A stretch of 20,479 bases of DNA from a virus. Under the pieces are notes generated by a model. It searched no databases and was not told the origin of the DNA. It saw only the letters and a list, made by a program, of their open reading frames with translations. The stretch is from the IMG/VR virus record IMGVR_UViG_3300043803_001187, positions 1-20,479 of that record, one strand, 5' to 3'. Below are positions 1-5,951 of the stretch, one piece after another (the first letter of the stretch is position 1; each line of letters opens with the position of its first letter). The position numbers were made by a program, and so were the translations under genes.

Positions 1-1755
1 AATCTGGGCAAATCCACCGTTTAAGCAGAGAACAGCGTAATGACGAGTGTCGGATTCGGGATTTGTTAGACCTGAGCTTTTCCCGTCTTGACCAGGAATA
101 TCAAACTTAGGACGATAGAAGAATCGAACATCCTCCACCTTTACAGCAGCAGAGATGAGGTATTCCATCGCGGCGATATTGGTCACATCCTCAATTGGGA
201 CTCCGCTTGCGTTAGCATATTTTTGCTTCAGACTTAGCCAATTACTTGTGACTGAGTCATAAATTTCGTATACTTCCGAGTCATTCTGGAGGGAAACGGA
301 AGTGAAGTTGCAGAACAAAGCGGACTTAAATCCGTTCACTTTTGCTCCATCAACATCCGCCGCGTTCATGCCCCAGTCAGAACGAAGAGAGCAGTTAAAG
401 ATGTACGGTGAGGAGTTATCTACCGTGTCAACTTCGATGTCAGGTGCCGCAGGAGTGTTAGCGACAATCGTTGTCTCACCTTGTGCCACTTCAGCGTTGT
501 TAACTGTCCCGGCAAAAGTGAGAAGTGAGAACGCACGTTGAACCTTAGAGTAGAACACATTGAGTTCGGTTTGCGTGGCAAACTCAAGAGATGTCAAGCG
601 ATGGTGTGAAGTATTCGCGTAGGTGATTATCGCAAACTCAGGCGGATTTGCGCCAGGCGTTCCAAACTCAGGAAGTTCTGACCGGATGATGATAGAAGCG
701 TCAGTGACACGACGCAACCTAAACTCGTACGGGTTGAGCGGCTCCGCGTAGTATTCGCCCGCGAAAGTCACAGGATCGCCGTCATATAGTTGGGAGACGC
801 CCACGGGATACGTGAGAGTCACGCGATCCGCGGCAAGGATTTCGTCAGAGGAGTTTGTGCTTGTCACAAGAGTACGGAACCCGTGCGGACGAATCGATCG
901 CAGCACAGCGGGATCTTGCGCGTTGCCACTGATCTCAGTGACAGATACCTCGTCGACTTTGTCCCTGAACGTAAATGATGTTAGGTAGCTATTGCCTGTC
1001 CAGCGCAAGATCGCTGATCGTGCTTCAATAAGCGACGGATCAACTTCAAAGAGAGTACGTGACCAGAACGGATAATAAGTCGGGTGAATTGTGGTCTTAC
1101 GCAGGTCCAGCGCCACAATTGAAGTGCCGCGCGGTACAAGCAAACCGCCGTTTGGTCCATTAAACAGACGGAGAAGCGCCTGGGTCATCACCTGATCATC
1201 AGCGAATCCCGAGACAAGTTCCTCGAACTCGCCAAGCGTTACGCCGGGCTCGTTATAAACGATATTTCGGCCAGGAAGTAACAGGATTGTGAAGCGCCCA
1301 TTATACAGATCGTCGGCTCTGCCGGCAAGGATTGAACGCCGAGCGATCTCGACCATCGCACGATTCAGCGTTGCGAATGGACGTGCAATGCCGTCATTTG
1401 AGAGGTCATCAGACGCCTCAGGGAACTCCGAACCGACAAAAATAGCTGTGGTTGAACCACCGAAAAGAGGAGACTGTACGGGAACCCACTGGTTGATGCT
1501 GGGCACCCAGATGTTCATCGTGCCATTTCCCTCATCAAGCCACGTCTCACCCGGACCGTAACCAACGTCCGAAACAGGTGGCTTAACACCGAGGTGAGTT
1601 GGCCCAACTTTCGCGATCGCGCCACTGTTTGTCTCAAAGAACAAGCCAGGATCCGCCTGGTTAGTGTTCAGGGCTAATTCGCCTGGTTCGAGGTACTGTC
1701 CTGATGGGCGACGACCAAGAATTGAGGATCGCTTAAGCTGAATGCGTTGGGCCAT
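1..1755 (-). CDS. Large virion structural protein (tail fibre-like, partial)
   Basis: This open frame starts at the ATG at 1755 and runs without a stop through all 585 codons to the window edge, so the C-terminus is missing. The N-terminus (residues about 4-55: IQLKRS, LGRRPSGQYLEPGELALNT, FFETNSG, KVGPTHLG) has the pattern found at the start of phage fibre and receptor-binding proteins, where it attaches the protein to the virion. The rest, with ARPFATLNRAM and the late LCLNGGFAQ motif, resembles the large structural proteins of cyanophages that are thought to form right-handed beta-helices. The translation was read by hand and the frame agrees at both ends. The start lies 23 bases inside the preceding small gene, which suggests translational coupling. 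A tail-fibre or baseplate-associated role is inferred from family resemblance. Being structural is much surer than the exact position in the particle. Confidence 0.8.
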   Translation of the reverse strand, partial: MAQRIQLKRSSILGRRPSGQYLEPGELALNTNQADPGLFFETNSGAIAKVGPTHLGVKPPVSDVGYGPGETWLDEGNGTMNIWVPSINQWVPVQSPLFGGSTTAIFVGSEFPEASDDLSNDGIARPFATLNRAMVEIARRSILAGRADDLYNGRFTILLLPGRNIVYNEPGVTLGEFEELVSGFADDQVMTQALLRLFNGPNGGLLVPRGTSIVALDLRKTTIHPTYYPFWSRTLFEVDPSLIEARSAILRWTGNSYLTSFTFRDKVDEVSVTEISGNAQDPAVLRSIRPHGFRTLVTSTNSSDEILAADRVTLTYPVGVSQLYDGDPVTFAGEYYAEPLNPYEFRLRRVTDASIIIRSELPEFGTPGANPPEFAIITYANTSHHRLTSLEFATQTELNVFYSKVQRAFSLLTFAGTVNNAEVAQGETTIVANTPAAPDIEVDTVDNSSPYIFNCSLRSDWGMNAADVDGAKVNGFKSALFCNFTSVSLQNDSEVYEIYDSVTSNWLSLKQKYANASGVPIEDVTNIAAMEYLISAAVKVEDVRFFYRPKFDIPGQDGKSSGLTNPESDTRHYAVLCLNGGFAQI

Positions 1756-1897
1756 GATCTTTAGGTGTTGATGAACGTTTACCCGACGTCGAATCGGGAT
1801 TTAGATTGTCTACTTGTTCCTCTCCGCAGTCCTCGCCAATCTGATAACTACTGTCTTTTTTCCACTCCTCAAATGCCTCGAGAAATGACTTAGACAT
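1733..1897 (-). CDS. Small hypothetical phage protein, 54 aa
   Basis: A short gene read directly from the sequence. The ATG at 1897 is preceded by a strong ribosome binding site (GGAGG, seven bases from the start), and the frame ends in TAA at 1733. The product begins MSKSFLEAFEEWKKDSSYQ and is acidic and hydrophilic, with one cysteine and no membrane segment. The segment FEEWKKDSSY resembles YEDWKSDKSY in the DUF5824-like protein encoded just before it, so the two may share a short module; this is only a similarity by eye. Its 3' end overlaps the start of the large structural gene by 23 bases. No function can be assigned. The strong binding site and the operon position are the reasons for calling it real. 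Confidence 0.6.
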   Translation of the reverse strand: MSKSFLEAFEEWKKDSSYQIGEDCGEEQVDNLNPDSTSGKRSSTPKDHGPTHSA

Positions 1898-1939
1898 GGC
1901 GAAACCTCCGGAGGGTGGTTGCTCTAAGTTTTACCCGCC

Positions 1940-2398
1940 CTACTTTTTCTTAGACTTGGACCAGAGATCCTTGTCCGCCTTGCGTGCGCCACCACTTCCA
2001 GTGATGAATGAATTTACGCGTCCCATGGCCCACTGTTGCGGTGCTACGCCGGGTCGATGACCGGACCGCCAAGCTGCCATTCCACGTTCGTAAACGCGGC
2101 GTAATACTGACAGTGAGATGCCTGACTTTTCGGCTTTTTTCTTGAGAGCAGCAGTCACGCCGTCCTCACCCATATCCTCCGAGTCGTTACCATACATCCG
2201 CTCGTATGCTTCAGTCGCTTTCGACTTGGGCATTTTATCACCTGCGCGCTTGCGATACGACTTATCAGACTTCCAGTCCTCGTAAACTGATTTAGCTTTA
2301 GCGCCGGATTGCGCTTTCTCCATCGTCTCCTTGGCCTCACGCTTCGCAGTTTCCTGCTCGCTCTTTGTGAGACCTTTAGCGTAATCCGGCTTTAGTGC
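1940..2398 (-). CDS. DUF5824-like phage protein, probably expressed by -1 frameshift
   Basis: The C-terminal half contains the conserved core of a small phage family: SGISLSVLRRVYERG, AAWRSGHRPG, PQQWAMGRVNSFITG and a lysine-rich end. This matches my memory of DUF5824, common in cyanophages and of unknown function. The first ATG in frame is at 2323 (127 aa), but family-like sequence (ALKPDYAKGLTKSEQ) continues upstream to 2398, directly abutting the stop of the preceding gene, and there is no ATG, GTG or TTG in those 25 codons. The frame is exactly -1 relative to the preceding gene at a GGGAAAG heptamer, so the natural product is probably a 390-aa fusion. Alternatives are a short product from 2323, a non-standard start, or a base error that separates two halves of one gene. 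The reading frame and family call are firm. The mode of expression is inferred. Confidence 0.75.
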   Translation of the reverse strand, partial: ALKPDYAKGLTKSEQETAKREAKETMEKAQSGAKAKSVYEDWKSDKSYRKRAGDKMPKSKATEAYERMYGNDSEDMGEDGVTAALKKKAEKSGISLSVLRRVYERGMAAWRSGHRPGVAPQQWAMGRVNSFITGSGGARKADKDLWSKSKKK

Positions 2399-2404
2399 TT
2401 TCCC
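2333..2404 (-). promoter_or_regulatory. Candidate programmed -1 ribosomal frameshift site
   Basis: In the frame of the 239-aa gene the mRNA reads GAG GGA AAG CAC TAA. The last G of GAG with the next two codons forms G GGA AAG (2404-2398), a canonical X XXY YYZ slippery heptamer. Slippage by -1 gives GGG AAA GCA CTA AAG and enters the DUF5824-like frame. After a seven-base spacer, GCC (2390-2388) and TTACGC (2384-2379) can pair with GCGTGAGGC (2342-2334, one G-U pair). The loop holds a GCAG-GAAA-CTGC hairpin at 2357-2346. A competing stem pairs GGTCTCAC (2374-2367) with GTGAGGCC (2340-2333). The pairings were found by eye, with no energy calculation. Confidence 0.6.
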
Positions 2405-3111
2405 TCTTTGAATCCAAAGAGTTTCAGCTTGGTCATCCGATCGTTTGCGCTGCCGTAGTCCTCTTCCTCTTCTTCTTCTTCCTTCGGCTCAACTTCTAAG
2501 CCAGGACCGTACATAGCATAATCATGAACGGCCGCCATGTAGTCAGCGGCGAGAGTAATCTTAGCTTCCATCCAAGCTTCGACCTCGACCTCGTTTCCAG
2601 CCATCATCTCCGACTCCATCATCATGATGAGGTGAGAGACGTCAGCGCGCAACTTACGAAGTTGCGAGAGAGCCATCTTCGTATCCTCTTCCGAGAATGT
2701 CGGAGTCGGATAGCCAATTGCCATTGGCACACGCTTCTTGCATCCTTCGACGCAATCAGTGTACTCCTGCGATCCTTCCTTGTAGCGCTTACCACACTTC
2801 TCCTCGAATCGAGCGCTGAGTACGGGCTTTTCGCCGGGCATAAACGATGTACTCATCATCCGACCGCGGGGCATCTCCTCGAGATCGAACTCGTCTGGGG
2901 ATTTCTGCGGCATTTCTTTAACTTGCTTTAGAAGTTCGCTGGCTTGTTCAACGTAGTTCTTGCCTTTGGACTTCCCGCACATTGACAGAGCGATGGCGAC
3001 TGCTTGATCCTGGTCGGTGACCACTTTGCCATCTTTGCCTGAGTGGAGTTTGCCGTCCTTCCACTCTTTCATCACGTCAGCGACGCAACCTTTTCCCTTC
3101 TTGACAGGCAT
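2392..3111 (-). CDS. DUF6496-like conserved phage protein, upstream partner of the frameshift fusion
   Basis: Residues about 5-50 (KGKGCVADVMKEWKDGKLHSG, then DQDQAVAIALSMCGKSKG) fit the short DUF6496-type module seen in many phage and bacterial small proteins, function unknown. Residues 102-127 contain a second Cys-rich motif with C106, C120 and C124. Residues 145-200 form a helical, methionine-rich segment, EVEAWMEAKITLAADYM followed by HDYAMYG, of a kind recurring in marine phage structural-region proteins. A run of acidic residues follows at 206-218. The zero-frame product stops after 239 residues, two codons past a GGGAAAG slippery heptamer. Slippage would join residues 1-238 to the 152-residue DUF5824-like frame. 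I see no clear ribosome binding site at the start; the preceding gene ends four bases upstream, so coupling is likely. A structural or head-associated role is a guess from context. Confidence 0.75.
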   Translation of the reverse strand: MPVKKGKGCVADVMKEWKDGKLHSGKDGKVVTDQDQAVAIALSMCGKSKGKNYVEQASELLKQVKEMPQKSPDEFDLEEMPRGRMMSTSFMPGEKPVLSARFEEKCGKRYKEGSQEYTDCVEGCKKRVPMAIGYPTPTFSEEDTKMALSQLRKLRADVSHLIMMMESEMMAGNEVEVEAWMEAKITLAADYMAAVHDYAMYGPGLEVEPKEEEEEEEDYGSANDRMTKLKLFGFKEGKH

Positions 3112-3115
3112 GACT

Positions 3116-3445
3116 TTAAGATTTGTGTTGGCCGAACATTAGCATGTTTTTGATGGCATCAACCTGTTCGACAAGGTAGTCCATCTTTTTGGCTCCATCG
3201 CTCATACGAGCAAGAAACTCCTCGCGCATGACGAACTCCTTCGGGAGTTTCATCTGCATCTCGAGGAGATCTCTTTCGAGGCGCTCAATCTTGACATCAT
3301 TTGTCTCAATTTGTTTGGAGATTCCTTCAAATTTGTCGTCCATATGCTTGGACGAGAAACGGTGGAACCAACCGATGGCTCCGCCTGCAGCGATGATTGA
3401 CGGCAAAAGTACTGTGCCAACAATCTGTAAAATGAGCGCTTCCAC
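3116..3445 (-). CDS. Membrane-anchored coiled-coil protein, 109 aa
   Basis: The frame begins with GTG at 3445, supported by an AAGG motif five bases upstream. Residues 2-26 form a hydrophobic segment (LILQIVGTVLLPSIIAAGGA) that should be one membrane span, with a very short N-terminal side. The remainder, about residues 36-105, is a charged amphipathic helix with heptad character (IETNDVKIERLERDLLEMQ), so a coiled coil is likely. The same arrangement is seen in small phage membrane proteins near lysis or structural genes. Holin, spanin-like and membrane-tether roles are all possible. No lipobox, catalytic residue or second membrane span is visible, so I do not assign a lysis function. The frame and topology are clear, the role unknown. 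Confidence 0.65.
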   Translation of the reverse strand: MEALILQIVGTVLLPSIIAAGGAIGWFHRFSSKHMDDKFEGISKQIETNDVKIERLERDLLEMQMKLPKEFVMREEFLARMSDGAKKMDYLVEQVDAIKNMLMFGQHKS

Positions 3446-3467
3446 TGAGCCTTAAACCTCGCTAGTA

Positions 3468-3932
3468 TCAGAACAAACCGAGCAGCGAGTGAGCTGGCTC
3501 GAGAGGCACCGATGCTTTGGCGAGATCAACTAACTTGTCTTTGTTAACTCCCTCCTCCATCTTAAGCACCATTTCGGCGATCTCAAGGGACTTACGTCCT
3601 TCTGGAGTGGTGGGATCAAGACGCTTAGACTTGGCAACGTCCGGGAGGAACTTCTCCTTGGCTAATTGCACAGCCTTTTGAGCTTCTTCCGAGCTTAGAT
3701 TACCATCACCGACGGAGTAGAACGCAAGTTCCAGCACAGTGTCAATGGTGCTGCCGTCCCAACCAGTGTAGTACTTATCGAGAAGGGGATCGACGACGTC
3801 GTAAACTTTCGCAAGAAGGGGAGCGTATTTGCGGGCGTTCACCTTCTCGAGAACTTTCTTAGCGCCCATTGTAGCGACGCCGATGATGATGCCAGCGAGG
3901 GCAGGATACAGTGGTTCGAGAAATGTAGGCAT
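3468..3932 (-). CDS. Hypothetical protein with N-terminal membrane segment, 154 aa
   Basis: The ATG at 3932 has an excellent ribosome binding site (AAGGAGG, four bases upstream) that begins inside the stop region of the preceding gene, so this start is well fixed. Residues 6-25 (EPLYPALAGIIIGVATMGAK) are hydrophobic enough for a membrane span. The rest is soluble and mostly helical, with YAPLLAKVYDVVDPLLDKYY and a DGNLSSEEAQKAVQLAKE segment reminiscent of an EF-hand-like loop, though it lacks a complete set of calcium ligands. It sits next to another single-span protein, and the pair could work together at the host membrane or in the virion. I do not recognise the family. Confidence 0.65.
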   Translation of the reverse strand: MPTFLEPLYPALAGIIIGVATMGAKKVLEKVNARKYAPLLAKVYDVVDPLLDKYYTGWDGSTIDTVLELAFYSVGDGNLSSEEAQKAVQLAKEKFLPDVAKSKRLDPTTPEGRKSLEIAEMVLKMEEGVNKDKLVDLAKASVPLEPAHSLLGLF

Positions 3933-3941
3933 GTTGCCTCC

Positions 3942-4292
3942 TTATTCGGGGAGACCGGACTTGCCGGCTTTCATCCGATCGCGGACTGTCTTTGGAAGCC
4001 CCTGCTCCCAACCATTGTCCTTAGCGATCTTGACGATCTTGCGCATCGTCTCCTCAGGATTTTTTGCACGACCAACTGATGACCATGCCGCGGCCACATC
4101 AGCGGGAGATGCGATCGGAAATGACATGTCAGGACCGGCAAATCCGCCCTTCATCTTCCCTTCGGAGAGTGCTTTACGCATGTCAGAAGACCACTCACGG
4201 TGGTTAATACCGTAAGCTTCCTCCTGATAGTTCATGCGAGTCTGCTTCGCCATGTCCATCCGGGCACGACGACGCCCCATAATCTCGCGCAT
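3942..4292 (-). CDS. DUF6582-like phage protein, 116 aa, 5' end uncertain
   Basis: Residues about 48-108 contain the pattern FAGPDMSFPIASPADVAAAW, then NPEETMRKIVKIAKDNGW and LPKTVRDR. I associate this pattern with the DUF6582 family, small domains often encoded near phage head genes or fused to head proteases; no activity is known. The frame stays open upstream of the ATG at 4292 for 19 more protein-like codons (KVEALIPKDRDNYVVGDDI). It then meets a TAA at 4352-4350, and in-frame protein-like sequence continues beyond that to an ATG at 4427. The N-terminus of the ancestral protein therefore seems to have been cut off by a nonsense codon. The ATG at 4292 has no convincing ribosome binding site, so the real start could lie elsewhere. 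The domain itself looks intact. Confidence 0.7.
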   Translation of the reverse strand: MREIMGRRRARMDMAKQTRMNYQEEAYGINHREWSSDMRKALSEGKMKGGFAGPDMSFPIASPADVAAAWSSVGRAKNPEETMRKIVKIAKDNGWEQGLPKTVRDRMKAGKSGLPE

Positions 4293-4349
4293 GATGTCGT
4301 CACCAACGACATAATTATCACGATCTTTGGGGATCAGGGCCTCGACTTT

Positions 4350-4427
4350 TTAGCGGCGTTTCTTGTTAGCTTCAAGTGCGTCAACGGGGATGACTTGCCC
4401 CACCAACGTGTCAGTTAAATTCATCAT
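4350..4427 (-). pseudogene. 5' fragment of the DUF6582-like gene, ended by an in-frame TAA
   Basis: From tandem ATG codons at 4427 and 4424 the frame reads MMNLTDTLVGQVIPVDALEA then NKKRR and stops at TAA (4352-4350). It is in the same frame as the DUF6582-like gene that continues on the other side of the stop. The basic run NKKRR followed by KVEALIP reads as one continuous protein if the TAA was once AAA, a single-base change. The fragment overlaps the end of the acidic-protein gene by 17 bases. It may be a nonsense mutation, a sequencing or assembly error, a suppressed stop, or a genuine 25-aa leader peptide. I cannot choose between these from one sequence. Confidence 0.5.
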
Positions 4428-5106
4428 CGGAGGGGATCTCCTCTTCCTCGGTGTCGTCTAATACTTCGGGTTCGGTTTCCTCTCCTTCCTCGCCCTCTGT
4501 TTCTTCGGGCGCTTCATCCTCTTCGGATTCAGTTAGTGCAGCAAGTTCGGCTTTGAGTTCAGCGATGCGGGCTGCGATATCCTCTGCAGTCACCTCCTCA
4601 GAGGATTCCTCCTCGTCCTCAAGATCTGCAGCTTCGGCTTCTTCGTCGTTTTCAGTTTCCGCGAGGATCTCATCGATCAACGCGTCAAGCTCCTCATCGC
4701 TTAGGTCGGAGAGATCCGAATCCTCGTCCGTCCCCTCGGCGTCTTCCTCTTCCAACTCCGCAAGAACTTCCTTCACGATGTCGTCGATCTCATCATCGGA
4801 CATTGTGCTAAGATCCTGCTCCTCCTCGGAATCGATCTCAATCTCTCCGTTTTCATTGCGAAGTACGGCGAGAAGATCCTGCTGTTTTTGTTCCACGTCC
4901 TGATACTCACCCTTGCCATCTGGATATTGCCAGAGACCGGTTTTCTCAAGCCACGCATTTTTAACCGGAGCTGTCTCTACTCCTAGAGTTTCCTTTCCTA
5001 CAGTTACTCCCGCAGCTTCTTGCTCATCTGCCCGAAGAAGTTCAGTAGCGTACGCCGCGCGGAGTTGATCGTACGCTTCTGGGGAGAAGCTTCCGAATCC
5101 AGACAT
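4411..5106 (-). CDS. Extremely acidic, mostly disordered protein, 231 aa
   Basis: The first 25 residues, MSGFGSFSPEAYDQLRAAYA, resemble the leader helix of the tagged proteins encoded upstream. Residues about 40-75 include the aromatic stretch NAWLEKTGLWQYPDG. From about residue 90 to the end the sequence is almost entirely Glu, Asp, Ser, Thr and Ala, with repeated short motifs such as DLSDLSDEELDALIDEILAE and a similar earlier MSDDEIDDIVKEVLAELEEE. These would form short amphipathic helices in a highly charged, disordered chain. No catalytic motif is visible. Such proteins can act as scaffolding cores, DNA mimics or charge partners of basic proteins. The strongly basic protein encoded at 11200-12144 makes a charge-partner role plausible, but that is inference. 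The plus-strand serine-rich frame opposite it is a shadow. Confidence 0.75.
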   Translation of the reverse strand: MSGFGSFSPEAYDQLRAAYATELLRADEQEAAGVTVGKETLGVETAPVKNAWLEKTGLWQYPDGKGEYQDVEQKQQDLLAVLRNENGEIEIDSEEEQDLSTMSDDEIDDIVKEVLAELEEEDAEGTDEDSDLSDLSDEELDALIDEILAETENDEEAEAADLEDEEESSEEVTAEDIAARIAELKAELAALTESEEDEAPEETEGEEGEETEPEVLDDTEEEEIPSDDEFN

Positions 5107-5142
5107 GTTGTTTGAGAGATGTGGTACTAAGGGGATTTACCC

Positions 5143-5766
5143 TCAGACAGCGCCCCCAGCCTGTTTGATAAGTTCCATGATCGCCTCGCGCCCCGAATCA
5201 GTCGATTGTTTATCAAGCGCGCTTCGAAGCCCTTTAATGTATCCATCATCGTTCCCACCGCTGCGGCGACCGCCTTTACGTTTGGAAGACTGCTTCGGCC
5301 CAACCTTTTTAACGCCAGCGACCGACCCCCAAGGAACCATGATCCACTTACCATCCTTCATCGCCCACCCGAAAGCGTTACCGTCGATCATGACTTTACG
5401 GTTATTGGTCGGGTCAGACCCTTGTTTCTCGGCGGTTTTCTTCATCTTCTCCATGCGAAGCTCTTCTACGGTTTTATCTGGCTTCTCCTGCTTTTTCTCC
5501 TCTCCCGCCTTAGGCTTCTCGCCAGGTTTCTGACCATCTGAAGCTGTGCCCGTTACAGGTTTGCCAGTCTCAGGGTTACACTCACCGACAGTGCCGTAGC
5601 GAGTGCCATCCGGACGTTCACACACAGCATAGTCAACGTAATCACCTTCGGCGAACTCGATCTTGCCAGCATTAGCAAGTCCTTCGAGATAGGCGATGAT
5701 CGTGCCGGGAGCGTAGCCACTAACGAATAAGTAGTCAGCGATATCCTGTTCGGAATGCTTTTTCAT
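5143..5766 (-). CDS. Cys-tag protein with short unknown C-terminal domain, 207 aa
   Basis: The N-terminal 45 residues are a helical segment (SEQDIADYLFVSGYAPGTI then LEGLANAGK). Next comes a variant of the shared two-cysteine module: VCERPDGTRYGTVGEC with C49 and C63. The cysteine spacing is two residues shorter than in the other four tagged proteins. A lysine/glutamate/proline-rich linker covers about residues 75-125. The C-terminal part holds KVMIDGNAFGWAMKDGKWIM and a basic stretch SSKRKGGRRSGG, then a helical end. I do not recognise the C-terminal part. The ATG at 5766 shares one base with the stop of the preceding small gene (TGATG), so the two are translationally coupled. Like its relatives it may be a virion-targeted protein, which is inference from the shared tag. 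Confidence 0.7.
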   Translation of the reverse strand: MKKHSEQDIADYLFVSGYAPGTIIAYLEGLANAGKIEFAEGDYVDYAVCERPDGTRYGTVGECNPETGKPVTGTASDGQKPGEKPKAGEEKKQEKPDKTVEELRMEKMKKTAEKQGSDPTNNRKVMIDGNAFGWAMKDGKWIMVPWGSVAGVKKVGPKQSSKRKGGRRSGGNDDGYIKGLRSALDKQSTDSGREAIMELIKQAGGAV

Positions 5767-5921
5767 CAGAGGTAAGCTGCGGCAATAAATTCTTCTTCAG
5801 AGACTTTACCACTCTCAGCGAGTTTTTCAGCGAGTTTGAAGAGCTGTTCGGCTTTCTTCTCGTCACCTTTGAAGAGAGCCGCTTTGCGCTGGGACATCAG
5901 CTCGACGTATTTCGATGCCAT
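5766..5921 (-). CDS. Small helical hypothetical protein, 51 aa
   Basis: Starts at the ATG at 5921 behind the ribosome binding site AGAGGA, six bases upstream, and stops at the TGA that overlaps the next ATG by one base. The product, beginning MASKYVELMSQRKAALFKGD, is a single charged helical repeat-like unit: an A-L-F-K-G-D-E-K-K-A-E-Q-L turn, followed by KLAEKLAESGKVSEEEFIAA. The pattern loosely recalls tetratricopeptide-type helical pairs. A comparable run, MHRGDKKAAQQILNIL, occurs in the small protein encoded at 15064-15240. The strong start signals and tight coupling on the downstream side support a real gene. Its function is unknown. It could be a small partner or chaperone of the tagged protein that follows. 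Confidence 0.65.
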   Translation of the reverse strand: MASKYVELMSQRKAALFKGDEKKAEQLFKLAEKLAESGKVSEEEFIAAAYL

Positions 5922-5951
5922 CGTAGTTCCTCTTTTGATTATTGTGGGAGG

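Noticed and set aside
2155-2340. Minus-strand frame with Arg-rich start overlapping the DUF5824-like gene
   Set aside because: Different frame from the conserved core and low-complexity translation; a shadow of the DUF5824-like coding sequence.
3116-3932. Holin or spanin assignment for the two single-span proteins
   Set aside because: Only one membrane segment each, no lipobox, no endolysin in the window; topology alone is not enough.
4451-4903. Plus-strand serine-rich open frame of 150 codons
   Set aside because: It is the antisense shadow of the Glu/Asp-rich gene; GAG/GAA/GAT codons read backwards give Ser, Leu and Phe. No start signals.
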